Origin: Gallaecimonas xiamenensis 3-C-1
Lineage (GTDB): Bacteria > Pseudomonadota > Gammaproteobacteria > Enterobacterales > Gallaecimonadaceae
Direction: 5' to 3'
Assembly (NCBI RefSeq): GCF_000299915.1
Contig: NZ_AMRI01000009.1
Location: 1-64,000 of the forward strand
DNA length: 64,000 bases
This document shows, in pieces, positions 7,556-19,937 of this stretch (within the stretch, counting starts at the first letter, position 1; each line of letters opens with the position of its first letter). Under the pieces are notes generated by a model. The model was not told where the DNA came from. It searched no databases and saw only the letters and a program-made list of their open reading frames with translations. Made by a program: the position numbers and the translations under genes.

Positions 7556-8868
7556 TGCTGCTGGTATCCCTGCTATTGGCCGCCCAAAGCCTATCGACAC
7601 CGGCGCTGACAAAGCTGCGCCAAGACGAAGATTGGTCGGCCTGGTGCGCCGATAAGCCCCAGGGATACCCCTTTAAATGCCTCAGACCCACCGCCGACAG
7701 CCTATTGAGCCTAGGCGGGGAGGTGCGCTATCGCTATGAATTTACTGACGATCCGGTTTGGGGCGGCGAGCCGCAGGACGAGCACGGCGTTTTTACGCAG
7801 CGCTACGTGGGCTTTGCCGATTGGCACCTTGGCTCCCGTTGGCGCCTCTTTGGCCAAGTGACCAGCGCCATTGCCGACGGCAGGGCCGGCGGGCCGTCAA
7901 TACCGGACCAAAACCGCCTGAGCGTGCAGCAAACCTTTGTGCAATATGGGGCAAAGGATTATCGCCTGACCCTTGGCCGCCAGGAACTAAACCTTGGCTC
8001 GGGCCGGCTCTTGGATGTGCGCGAAGGGCCCAATGTCCGGCGCCGCTTTGACGCCGGCGTAGTGAACGGGCAGCTCGGCAACTGGCATTGGCAGGGCCTG
8101 GTGGCAAGGCCCTGGCGCTTTAAAACCGGCAGCTTTGACGACCGGGTTGACCACAGCCAGGGGCTTTGGGGCTTTTACGGCACCACCTGCGCGCCACTAT
8201 CCGGCAACCTTGACCTTTATTACTTTGGCTATCGTAACGAGCATGCCCGCTATGCCCAGGGGCAAGGGGTTGAGCTTCGCCACACCCTCGGCACCCGGCT
8301 CTTTGGAGACCAGGGCCCCTGGTCTTGGAACTGGGAGTTTATCTACCAGTTTGGCCGCTTTGATGGCGGCGACATTGGTGCCTGGAGCCTGGCAAGCGAT
8401 ACCCGCTATCGCTTTGGCGCGCCATTTGCCCCTGAGCTTGGCCTCTCTGCCAACGTTGCCAGCGGCGATAAAAACCCCAACGACCACAAGCTGGGTTCTT
8501 TTAACGCCCTGTTCCCACGAGGCAATTACTTTTCGGAAATGGCGCTCTTGGGGCCGCGCAACTTCTACAACCTGCACCCCTATTTGGGGCTGAACCTGAC
8601 CCCAGCCCTGGTGCTGACCACAGAGCTCGATTTTTATTGGCGCCTTGAAAAGGGTGACGGCATCTACGGTCCCGCCGGCCAGCTGCTGCGCCCCGCTTAT
8701 TCGCCTGGCTCGCGCTACGTGGGCACCGAGTTTGCCGCCAATGTCACCTGGACGCCCCGGCGCGGCCATGTGCTGACCGCCATTTACGGCCACTCTTTCC
8801 CGGGGCCCGCCCTTGGGGATGCCAAAGACGAAGACTTTCTTGAGTTGACCTGGCAGTACCGTTTTTAA
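7555..8868 (+). CDS. AlgE-like (alginate export family) outer-membrane beta-barrel
   Basis: 437-residue protein with a short signal (MLLVSLLLAAQSLS) and alternating aromatic/polar strands through the whole length, ending in the barrel C-terminus LELTWQYRF with terminal Phe. Strand motifs SLGGEVRYRYEF, LTLGRQELNLGSGRLLD and RRFDAGVVNG are those of the alginate-export/AlgE family (PF13372). No alginate biosynthesis genes are near, so it more likely serves as a channel for the substrate of the hydrolase cluster (inference). The start overlaps the DoxX stop (TGATG). The last gene of the cluster; a weak hairpin, AGGCCC/GGGCCT, follows near 8900. Confidence 0.85.
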   Translation: MLLVSLLLAAQSLSTPALTKLRQDEDWSAWCADKPQGYPFKCLRPTADSLLSLGGEVRYRYEFTDDPVWGGEPQDEHGVFTQRYVGFADWHLGSRWRLFGQVTSAIADGRAGGPSIPDQNRLSVQQTFVQYGAKDYRLTLGRQELNLGSGRLLDVREGPNVRRRFDAGVVNGQLGNWHWQGLVARPWRFKTGSFDDRVDHSQGLWGFYGTTCAPLSGNLDLYYFGYRNEHARYAQGQGVELRHTLGTRLFGDQGPWSWNWEFIYQFGRFDGGDIGAWSLASDTRYRFGAPFAPELGLSANVASGDKNPNDHKLGSFNALFPRGNYFSEMALLGPRNFYNLHPYLGLNLTPALVLTTELDFYWRLEKGDGIYGPAGQLLRPAYSPGSRYVGTEFAANVTWTPRRGHVLTAIYGHSFPGPALGDAKDEDFLELTWQYRF

Positions 8869-9056
8869 CCCCCCTGTAGCGTAAAGTTGCCACCCCAAGA
8901 GGCCCGCCAGGGCCTTCTGCCAGGGGTTTTGACGGCTGTATTTCTAAGTTGACGCATTGCTGGTTGACGCGCACGTAAAGCAGGGTGTTCCCCCAGGCTG
9001 AGCGGCGCGTTATACCAAAGAAAAGGCAAAGACCTGAACTCAACGAGGAATGCAGC

Positions 9057-10136
9057 ATGTCAGTCGATACCACCTACAACCCCCTTGGCACAGACGGCTT
9101 CGAGTTTGTCGAATACACCGCCGCCGACGCCAAGGGCATCGAGGATCTCAAGGCCCTGTTCAACTCCCTTGGCTTTGCCGAAGTGGCCAAGCACAAGCAT
9201 AAGGATGCCTGGCTGTACCGCCAGGGGGACATCAACTTCATCGTCAACGGCCAGCCCCACAGCCACGCCCTGGAGTTTGCCAAGAAGCATGGCCCTTCGG
9301 TGTGCGCCATGGCCTTTCGGGTCGGCGACGCCCAAAAAGCCTTCGAACATGCGGTGGCCAACGGCGCCAAGCCCTACCAGAACCCGGTGGGCCCCATGGA
9401 GCTGAACATCCCGGCTGTCTACGGTATCGGCGAGTCCTTGCTGTTCTTCGTGGATATGTACGGCGAAAAAGACATCTACGGTGTGGACTTCCAGTTCTAC
9501 CCCGATTTCAAAGAGCGCATGGCCCGCCACAACGCCGGCCTGTTCGAAGTGGACCACCTGACCCACAACGTCCATCAGGGCAACATGGCGGTCTGGGCCA
9601 ACTTCTATGAGCGCATCGGCAACTTCCGTGAAATTCGCTACTTCGATATCGAAGGCAAGCTGACCGGCCTGGTGTCCAAGGCCATGACCGCCCCTTGCGG
9701 CAAGATCCGTATTCCCATCAACGAGTCCTCCGACGACAAGTCCCAGATTGAGGAATTCCTGCGCGAATACAATGGCGAAGGCATCCAGCACATCGCCCTG
9801 ACCACCGACGACATCTACAAAACGGTGGCGGATCTCAAGGCCCGTGGCACCAAGTTCATGTCCACCCCCGACACCTACTACGAGAAGGTCAACGAGCGGG
9901 TTCAGGGTCATGGGGAAGATCTGGCCAAGCTGAAGGAGCTGAGCATCCTTATCGACGGCGCCCCCGAAAAAGACGGCATCCTGCTGCAGATCTTCACCGA
10001 CACCGTGATCGGCCCGGTGTTCTTCGAGATCATCCAGCGCAAGGGCAACGAAGGTTTCGGCGAGGGCAACTTCAAGGCCCTGTTCGAGTCCATCGAAGAA
10101 GACCAAATCCGCCGTGGAGTGCTGAGCGATGCGTAA
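9057..10136 (+). CDS. hpd: 4-hydroxyphenylpyruvate dioxygenase
   Basis: Converts 4-hydroxyphenylpyruvate plus O2 to homogentisate and CO2 in tyrosine degradation; cytoplasmic non-haem Fe(II) enzyme of 359 residues, the normal length. It has two VOC-type halves. The iron ligands fit His167 in VDHLTHNV, His245 in GIQHIAL and Glu324 in FFEIIQRKG near the C-terminus. The start at ATG 9057 has ACGAGGAA upstream; the longer frame from 8985 adds a non-conserved leader. The stop overlaps the hmgA start by 8 bp, so it heads the operon hpd-hmgA-fahA-maiA. Homogentisate oxidised outside the cell gives pyomelanin if hmgA fails. Confidence 0.97.
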   Translation: MSVDTTYNPLGTDGFEFVEYTAADAKGIEDLKALFNSLGFAEVAKHKHKDAWLYRQGDINFIVNGQPHSHALEFAKKHGPSVCAMAFRVGDAQKAFEHAVANGAKPYQNPVGPMELNIPAVYGIGESLLFFVDMYGEKDIYGVDFQFYPDFKERMARHNAGLFEVDHLTHNVHQGNMAVWANFYERIGNFREIRYFDIEGKLTGLVSKAMTAPCGKIRIPINESSDDKSQIEEFLREYNGEGIQHIALTTDDIYKTVADLKARGTKFMSTPDTYYEKVNERVQGHGEDLAKLKELSILIDGAPEKDGILLQIFTDTVIGPVFFEIIQRKGNEGFGEGNFKALFESIEEDQIRRGVLSDA

Positions 10137-11259
10137 ATGGGCCAGCATTCCCCATCGGGAAGGCGTCCATTCCCGCCAGGCCCATGCGGATCTGCCGCAA
10201 GAAGGCCTCTATGAGCGGGAGATGGGTAAGGAGGGCTTTTTCGGCCCCACCGCCCATCTGCACCACAGACATGCGCCTACCGGATGGGTCAGCTGGGAAG
10301 GGCCCCTGCGCCCCCGGCTGTTCGATTTGAACAACGTCAAAGGGGAGGGCAACAGCCCCTGGCACGCCGATCTGGTGCTGCACAACCCCCATTGCCGTTA
10401 CCGCATCTGGCGCCCGGCCGGCAAGATGGAGCGCCTGGCCCGTAACGCCGACGGCGACGATCTGCTGTTCGTCCACGAAGGGGAAGCCGAGTTCTTCTGC
10501 GACTTTGGCCACCTGACGTTGCGTGATGGCGACTATCTGATGATCCCCAGGGGCACCATGTGGCGCCTGGAGCCCAAGGGCCAGATGAGCCTGCTGATGA
10601 TCGAAGCCACCAACGGTTCCTACCAGCTGCCCGATAAGGGCCTGGTGGGCCCCCAGGCCATCTTCGACCCGGCGGTGCTGGACATCCCGGCCATGGATGA
10701 CGCCTTTCGCGCCCAGCAGACCGAAGACAGCTGGCAGGTGGAGGTCAAGCGCCACAACCAGGTGAGTGTCATCACCTATCCGTTCAACCCCCTGGACGCC
10801 GTGGGTTGGCACGGGGATCTGACGGTGCTGCGCCTGAACTGGCGGGATATCCGGCCGCTGATGAGCCACCGCTATCACCTGCCGCCCAGCGCCCACACCA
10901 CCTTTGTGGCGCCGCGCTTTGTGGTCTGCACCTTTGTACCAAGGCCCATCGAGTCCGACCCCGGCGCCTTGAAGGTGCCCTTCTACCACAATAACGACGA
11001 CTACGACGAAGTGCTCTTCTACCACGCCGGAGACTTCTTCAGCCGCGACAACATCGAGCGCGGCATGATGACCTTCCACCCGGCGGGCTTCACCCATGGG
11101 CCCCATCCCAAGGCCTTTAAGGCCGGGTTGGAGTACAAGAAGAAGTTCACCGACGAAGTGGCGGTGATGCTGGACACCCGCGACGCCCTGGAAGTAGGGG
11201 ACGCGGCCCTGCCCACCGAGAACAGCGCCTACGTCAACAGCTGGAAGACCCCGGAGTAA
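10129..11259 (+). CDS. hmgA: Homogentisate 1,2-dioxygenase
   Basis: Opens the ring of homogentisate to 4-maleylacetoacetate; cytoplasmic Fe(II) cupin enzyme, 376 residues. Bacterial relatives of the Shewanella type have this length, whereas the Pseudomonas enzyme has over 430. Recognisable parts are the N-terminal cupin (LLFVHEGEAEFFCDFG, LTLRDGDYLMIPRGT) and the C-terminal iron site with PFYHNNDDYDEVLFYH and GFTHGPHP. ATG 10129 lies inside the end of hpd. Only two bases separate its stop from the fahA start. Confidence 0.95.
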   Translation: MRKWASIPHREGVHSRQAHADLPQEGLYEREMGKEGFFGPTAHLHHRHAPTGWVSWEGPLRPRLFDLNNVKGEGNSPWHADLVLHNPHCRYRIWRPAGKMERLARNADGDDLLFVHEGEAEFFCDFGHLTLRDGDYLMIPRGTMWRLEPKGQMSLLMIEATNGSYQLPDKGLVGPQAIFDPAVLDIPAMDDAFRAQQTEDSWQVEVKRHNQVSVITYPFNPLDAVGWHGDLTVLRLNWRDIRPLMSHRYHLPPSAHTTFVAPRFVVCTFVPRPIESDPGALKVPFYHNNDDYDEVLFYHAGDFFSRDNIERGMMTFHPAGFTHGPHPKAFKAGLEYKKKFTDEVAVMLDTRDALEVGDAALPTENSAYVNSWKTPE

Positions 11260-11261
11260 GG

Positions 11262-12242
11262 ATGAAGCTAGCAACATTGAAAGACGGCAGCCGCGACGGC
11301 TGCCTGGTGGTAGTGAGCACCGATCTTAAAAAGGCGGTGAAGGTGCCGGCCATAGCCCAGACCCTGCAAGGGGCCCTGGACCAGTGGCAGCAAACCGAGC
11401 CGAAGCTCCAGGAAATCTACCAGGCCCTGAATGCCGGCCAGGTCGAAGGTATCATCGCCTTTGACGAGACCCAGTGCGCCTCGCCGCTGCCAAGGGCCTA
11501 CCAGTGGGCCGACGGCTCGGCTTATGTCAACCATGTGGAGTTGGTGCGCAAGGCCCGTGGCGCCGAGATGCCCGACACCTTCTGGACCGATCCGCTGATG
11601 TACCAGGGCGGCTCTGACAGCTTTATCGGCCCCCGTGACGACGTGCCCCTGGGCAGCGAAGACTGGGGTATCGATTTTGAGTCGGAAGTGGCGGTGATCA
11701 CCGGTGATGTGCCCATGGGTGCCAGCGCCGAGCAGGCGGCAAAGGAAATTCGCCTCTTCATGCTGGTCAACGACGTGTCACTGCGGGGCCTTATCCCTGG
11801 TGAGCTGGCCAAAGGCTTTGGCTTTTTCCAGTCCAAGCCGTCCAGCGCCTTCTCGCCTGTGGCCATCACCCCCGACGAGCTGGCCGACAAGTGGCAGGAC
11901 GGTAAGGTGCATCTGCCCCTTATCACCCACCTCAACGGCAAGCTGTTCGGCCAGCCCGACTGCGGCGTCGACATGACCTTCAATTTCCCGACCCTGGTGG
12001 CTCACGCCGCCAAGACCCGGCCGCTGGGGGCCGGCGCCATCATAGGTTCCGGCACCATCTCCAACTACGACAGGTCCAAGGGTTCTTCCTGCCTGGCCGA
12101 AGTGCGGATGCTCGAAACCATAGAGCACGGCGCCCCCAAGACGCCCTTTATGAAATTCGGTGACCGGGTACGGATTGAAATGCTGGACGCCAAGGGCAAC
12201 AGCCTCTTTGGCGCCATCGACCAGCAGGTGGTCAAGGGATGA
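11262..12242 (+). CDS. fahA: Fumarylacetoacetase (FAH family)
   Basis: Hydrolyses 4-fumarylacetoacetate to fumarate and acetoacetate, the last step of the pathway. 326 residues, the short bacterial FAH form. The metal-binding core is visible: FESEVAVITGDVP with the acidic ligands, the LFMLVNDVSLR stretch, then GAGAIIGSGTISNYD. A short N-terminal domain precedes it. ATG 11262 follows hmgA by two bases; the stop overlaps the maiA start by four bases (ATGA), so all four enzymes are translationally linked. Confidence 0.93.
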   Translation: MKLATLKDGSRDGCLVVVSTDLKKAVKVPAIAQTLQGALDQWQQTEPKLQEIYQALNAGQVEGIIAFDETQCASPLPRAYQWADGSAYVNHVELVRKARGAEMPDTFWTDPLMYQGGSDSFIGPRDDVPLGSEDWGIDFESEVAVITGDVPMGASAEQAAKEIRLFMLVNDVSLRGLIPGELAKGFGFFQSKPSSAFSPVAITPDELADKWQDGKVHLPLITHLNGKLFGQPDCGVDMTFNFPTLVAHAAKTRPLGAGAIIGSGTISNYDRSKGSSCLAEVRMLETIEHGAPKTPFMKFGDRVRIEMLDAKGNSLFGAIDQQVVKG

Positions 12243-12880
12243 AGCTGCACGGCTACTGGCGCTCGTCGGCGGCCTACCGGGTGCGCATTGCCCTTGCCAT
12301 CAAGGGCATCGACTACCAGCAGGTGCCGGTGCACCTGGTCAAGGACGGCGGCCAGCAGCACAGTGCCCAGTACAAGGCCCTTAACCCGGCCGAGCTGGTA
12401 CCCTGCCTGGAAGACAAGGACCTGGCCCTGGGCCAGTCCCTGGCCATCCTCGAGTACCTGGAAGAAACCCAAGGCGGCCCCAAGCTTCTGCCGGCAGAAC
12501 CCGGCCTGCGGGCCCAGGTGCGGGCCTTTTGCCAGGACATCGCCTGCGACATCCATCCCTTGAACAACCTGCGGGTTTTGCAGTACCTCAAGGGGGAGAT
12601 GGCGCTGAGCGACGATAAGAAGGACGCCTGGTACCGCCACTGGCTGGCCACCGGCTTTGCCGCCTTGGAGGTCAAGCTGGCCAAAACGGCGGGGCACTAT
12701 TGCTTCGGCGACACCCTGACCCTGGCCGACTGCTGCCTGGTACCCCAGGTCTATAACGCCCGGCGTTTTGAGGTGGATCTGGGTCCCTACCCGACCCTGG
12801 TGGCGGTCGTGGCGCGGTTGGAGGCGCTGGACGCTTTTATCAGCGCCGCCCCGGAGCAGCAACCGGACGCCAACGGATAA
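12239..12880 (+). CDS. maiA: Maleylacetoacetate isomerase (zeta-class GST)
   Basis: Isomerises maleylacetoacetate to fumarylacetoacetate with glutathione; cytoplasmic, 213 residues as usual. The zeta-class active-site motif SSAAYRVRIAL is at residues 8-18, the thioredoxin-like domain reaches about residue 80 (GQSLAILEYLEE), and the helical domain contains CDIHPLNNLRVLQYL and the GDTLTLADCCLVPQVYNA segment. Last gene of the homogentisate operon, directly followed by a strong terminator. Confidence 0.96.
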   Translation: MKLHGYWRSSAAYRVRIALAIKGIDYQQVPVHLVKDGGQQHSAQYKALNPAELVPCLEDKDLALGQSLAILEYLEETQGGPKLLPAEPGLRAQVRAFCQDIACDIHPLNNLRVLQYLKGEMALSDDKKDAWYRHWLATGFAALEVKLAKTAGHYCFGDTLTLADCCLVPQVYNARRFEVDLGPYPTLVAVVARLEALDAFISAAPEQQPDANG

Positions 12881-12910
12881 AAAAAGCCGGCCTAGCGCCG
12901 GCTTTTTTTT
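12879..12910 (+). terminator. Intrinsic terminator of the homogentisate operon
   Basis: GCCGGC (12886-12891) pairs with GCCGGC (12897-12902) across a 5-base loop and is followed by eight T (12903-12910). The flanking A-run extends the stem. Confidence 0.92.
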
Positions 12911-12973
12911 GCCTATTCCCTCCATGAAATCAATCACCTGCTAACCTCAATCTGTATAGCTGGGGCAGGGAAC

Positions 12974-16785
<3,812 letters not shown>

Positions 16786-16789
<4 letters not shown>

Positions 16790-17820
16790 AAGAGGCCACC
16801 CTGCTGCTGGTGGACGATGTCCCCGAGAACCTGCACATACTGCGCGAGGCCCTAAAAGGGGAGTACAACCTCAAGGCCGCCACCAACGGCGCCAAGGCCC
16901 TGGCCCTGGCCCGCACCCAGCCCAGGCCTGACCTTATCCTGCTGGACATCATGATGCCGGAGATGGACGGCATCGCCGTCTGCAAAGCCCTCAAGGCCGA
17001 TCCTTTGACCCACCGCATTCCGGTGATTTTCGTTACCGCCATGGGGGAAGTGGAGGATGAAGCCAGGGGGTTTTCGGTGGGCGCCGTGGATTACATCACC
17101 AAGCCAATCAGCCCCCCCATAGTGCGGGCCAGGGTGGCGACCCAGCTGCGCCTCTATCAGCAAGAGCGTAGCCTGGACGCCCTGGTGCGGGAGCGCACCA
17201 GGGAGCTGGAGGCAACCCGCGAAGCGGTGATCGTGCGCTTGGGGCGGGCCGCCGAATACAAGGACAACGAAACCGGCATGCATGTGCGGCGCATGAGCCA
17301 TTACGCCTATGAGCTGGCGCTGGTGCTGGGCATGCCCGCCGATTGGGCAAGGCTTCTGAAAATGGCGGCGCCCATGCACGATGTGGGCAAAATCGGTATT
17401 CCCGACGCTATTTTGCAAAAGCCTGGGAAGTTGGACGATGCCGAATGGCAGGTGATGCAGACCCACCCGGCCATTGGCGCCGAGATCCTCAAGGACGACA
17501 GCTCGCCGCTGATGACCATGGCCTGCTGCATTGCCCTGACCCACCATGAAAAATTCGATGGCAGCGGCTACCCCGCTGGCCTAAAAGGGGACGACATTCC
17601 CCTGGAGGGGCGCATCGTGGCGGTGGCCGACGTCTTTGACGCCCTTACTTCACAGCGCCCCTACAAACCGGCCTGGACCCTGGAGGCAGCCCTTGAGCTG
17701 CTAAGAAAGGAAGCTGGCCACCACTTTGATCCGAAAGTGGTGGCCGCTTTTGAAGCCATAGTCCCCAAGGTGGCGGATATTCGCCAGGCCTTTGCCGACG
17801 AGGCTCAGCCGAAGGCGTAA
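16786..17820 (+). CDS. Response regulator with HD-GYP phosphodiesterase domain (RpfG-like)
   Basis: 344 residues. The N-terminal REC domain carries phospho-acceptor Asp54 (LLDIMMPEMDG), a short coiled linker (residues about 125-150) follows, then an HD-GYP domain with His198-Asp199 (HDVGKIGIPD), HHEKFDGSGYP (GYP at 261-263), and VAVADVFDALTSQRPYK. All catalytic motifs are intact, so it should degrade cyclic-di-GMP. It is translationally coupled to the hybrid kinase. Its 3' end overlaps the convergent dioxygenase gene by 16 bp without a terminator. Confidence 0.94.
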
Positions 17821-18542
17821 CAGTCCATGGCCAATATGCCGTGGCTGACGCTGTGGTGCAGCAGCTGCCCCTTGCCCCCGGCGCCCATGGCCACCAGCAG
17901 CGGCAGGAAATGTTCGGGGGTAGGGTGGTTGGCCAGGGCCTGCGGCCCCTGTTGCCAGTCCAGCAGCGCCCCCTTGTCGTCCGCCGCTATCTTCTGTGCC
18001 ACCCAATCCCTAAAGGCCGTCACCCAGCCTGGGGCGGCGCTGCCATCAGGCTGCAGGGCCCGCAGGTTGTGGGTCAGGCTGCCCGAGCCGATAACCAGCA
18101 CGTTTTTTTCCTTGAGGTACCTGAGCTTCTGGCCAAGGGCGTAAAGCTCGCTGTTGCTCCAGTTAAGAGGCAGGGACAGGCTCAGCACCGGGATGTCGGC
18201 GCTGGGGTAAAGCAATGACAGCGGCACCCAGGCGCCGTGGTCCATGCCCCTGTCCACCAGGGTGGCGCCGAGCTTGGTGGCCAATTCGGCAGCCAGCTGC
18301 GGTGCACCTGGAGCCGGATACTGCTGCTGGTAGAGCTGTTGGGGAAAACCGTAAAAGTCGTGGATGGTTTCCGGTTGGGCGCTTTGGCTCAGGGCCAGGC
18401 CCCTGGTGGTCCAGTGGGCCGACACCAGGACAATGGCGTCAGGTTGGTATTGTTGTCCCAGGGCAATGAGAAAATCCCGTGCTGGCCCCGGGGTCAGGGC
18501 CAGCATGGGTGAGCCGTGGGAAATAAAGAGGCTCGGTAACAT
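17805..18542 (-). CDS. ygiD: DODA-type extradiol dioxygenase (YgiD-like)
   Basis: 245-residue cytoplasmic enzyme of the class III extradiol family (4,5-DOPA dioxygenase type), which opens catechol rings using a metal ion. Motifs are LFISHGSPML at the N-terminus, SAHWTTRGL, the DHGAWVPLSLLYP histidine region, and VIGSGSLTHNL. Members of this length can also act on other aromatic substrates, so the true substrate is uncertain. AAGGAG overlaps the stop of the DoxX gene nine bases upstream, making a doxX-dioxygenase operon downstream of the LysR gene. Confidence 0.88.
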   Translation of the reverse strand: MLPSLFISHGSPMLALTPGPARDFLIALGQQYQPDAIVLVSAHWTTRGLALSQSAQPETIHDFYGFPQQLYQQQYPAPGAPQLAAELATKLGATLVDRGMDHGAWVPLSLLYPSADIPVLSLSLPLNWSNSELYALGQKLRYLKEKNVLVIGSGSLTHNLRALQPDGSAAPGWVTAFRDWVAQKIAADDKGALLDWQQGPQALANHPTPEHFLPLLVAMGAGGKGQLLHHSVSHGILAMDCYAFG

Positions 18543-18551
18543 TGTGACTCC

Positions 18552-18935
18552 TTAGGCAAAGCGTTTGTTGGCTACCAGGGCGCCGCCGCCAAGACCGGCT
18601 TGTACCACCAGGGCAAGGGTCCAGAACACGGGGAATTCCCAGCCGCCACCGGCGTTGGAGAAGACCCAGCCGTTACCCATGTGCACGCTGGCAGCGCCCA
18701 GCAATATCGGCACCAGGGCCAGGCTTATCCAGCGGGTGTAAATGCCCAGTACCAGGGCCAGGCCGCCGCCCACTTCCGCCAGTATGGTCAGGTAGGCCAG
18801 GAAACCGGGCAGACCCAGGGACTCGAAATAACCGACGGTGCCGGGAATGGTGAACACGAAGATTTTCATCAGGCCGTGGGCCAGGGTCATGATACCCAGG
18901 GACAGGCGCAGCAGGGTGGTGGCGTAAGCTTGCAT
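18552..18935 (-). CDS. DoxX-family membrane protein
   Basis: 127 residues with four hydrophobic helices. TLLRLSLGIMTLAHGLMKI and GGGLALVLGIYTRWISLAL are DoxX signatures. It is the first gene of a two-gene operon with the extradiol dioxygenase and follows the palindromic candidate operator at 19013-19035. Such DoxX/dioxygenase/LysR sets are common in proteobacteria and are thought to respond to quinones or catechols; the exact role is not established. Confidence 0.88.
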   Translation of the reverse strand: MQAYATTLLRLSLGIMTLAHGLMKIFVFTIPGTVGYFESLGLPGFLAYLTILAEVGGGLALVLGIYTRWISLALVPILLGAASVHMGNGWVFSNAGGGWEFPVFWTLALVVQAGLGGGALVANKRFA

Positions 18936-19012
18936 AACAGTGTCTCCAAGAAAGTCTGTGATGTTTGACGTTGCTTACTTTAGTGCGCCACAGACCGGAG
19001 ATAATCTTGTTG

Positions 19013-19035
19013 ATTGGAACAACATTGGTTCCAAT
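19013..19035. promoter_or_regulatory. Perfect 8-bp inverted repeat, candidate LysR operator
   Basis: ATTGGAAC (19013-19020) and GTTCCAAT (19028-19035) form a perfect dyad with a 7-base spacer, containing a T-N11-A core as LysR-type sites do. It lies between the end of the LysR gene and the doxX start, 78-100 bp upstream of doxX on the minus strand, a normal activator position. There is no adjacent T-run, so it is not a terminator. Confidence 0.6.
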
Positions 19036-19937
19036 TAGCTGACAATGTCCTTTTCCCAATAGGGGGGATCTCCCCAGGCCTGGGCCAGAAAATCCAGAAA
19101 GAGGCTGACCTTGGCCGGCAGGTGGCGCCGCACCGGGAAGATACCGTAGACCCCCAGGCTGGTGGTGACCTGGTCGGCCAGCACCACCTGAAGGCGGCCG
19201 GCACGAAGGCCGTCCTCCACCAGGAAACTGGGCTGAAAGGCCAAGCCAAGACCGGCTTCGGCGCCGTCACTCAGTACCTGGCCGTTATTGCTTTCCAAGG
19301 GCCCGGCCATGGTCAGGGTGCGCTCCCCCAGCTGCCACTGGACATTGCCGCCGCTGCCGCGATAACGCAGACCTTGGTGGTGGAGCAGATCGTCAAGGCT
19401 TTTAGGTTCGCCCTTGGCCGCCAGGTAGGCGGGGGCCGCCACCAGCAGCATGCGGCAGCGGGTTAACTGGCGGGCCACCAGGCTAGAGTCGGGCAGGTTG
19501 CCGATGCGAATGGCAAGGTCGTAGCCTTCCTCCAACAGGTCCACCCGCCGGTCGGTAAGGTCGAGCCGAACCTCCAGCTCCGGGTGCTGAGCCATGAACT
19601 GGGCCACCAGGGGCGACAGGTAGCGAAGGCCAAAGGACATGGGGCCGTTGATCCTGAGCCGCCCTGTCACCTGGCTGCTGCCCTGGTGCAACTCGGCCTG
19701 GGCTTCTTCCAGTTCCTGGAGTATGCCCTGGGCCCTTGCCAGGTAGCGCTCGCCGGCTTCGGTCAGGTGCAGGCGCCGGGTGGTGCGCTGCAGCAGCCGT
19801 ACCTTGAGGTGCTCTTCGAGCTGCATCACCAGCTTGGACAGCTGGGTGCGGGACAGGCCCAGCTGCTCGGCGGCCTTGGTGTAACTGCCCAGCTCGGCCA
19901 CCCTGACAAAGGCCTCCATGGCCGCCAACTGGTTCAT
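19035..19937 (-). CDS. LysR-family transcriptional regulator
   Basis: 300 residues. The N-terminal winged HTH (AFVRVAELGSYTKAAEQLGL, then LSRTQLSKLVMQLE and RLLQRTTRRLHLTEAG) is followed by a substrate-binding domain (GRLRINGPMSFG and the LDLTDRRVDLLEEGYDLAIR segment typical of the CrgA-like subgroup). It probably controls the doxX-dioxygenase operon just downstream. Its ATG overlaps the stop of the upstream pseudouridine synthase gene (ATGA), so it may also be translated from that message. Confidence 0.93.
   Translation of the reverse strand: MNQLAAMEAFVRVAELGSYTKAAEQLGLSRTQLSKLVMQLEEHLKVRLLQRTTRRLHLTEAGERYLARAQGILQELEEAQAELHQGSSQVTGRLRINGPMSFGLRYLSPLVAQFMAQHPELEVRLDLTDRRVDLLEEGYDLAIRIGNLPDSSLVARQLTRCRMLLVAAPAYLAAKGEPKSLDDLLHHQGLRYRGSGGNVQWQLGERTLTMAGPLESNNGQVLSDGAEAGLGLAFQPSFLVEDGLRAGRLQVVLADQVTTSLGVYGIFPVRRHLPAKVSLFLDFLAQAWGDPPYWEKDIVS

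Noticed and set aside
8937-8954. Possible TyrR-like box upstream of hpd
   Set aside because: TGTA-N10-TGACG matches only part of the TyrR consensus (TGTAAA-N6-TTTACA), and no TyrR gene is in view. The region from 8869 to 9056 also has two TTGACG elements, but no convincing -10 at proper spacing was found, so no promoter was called.
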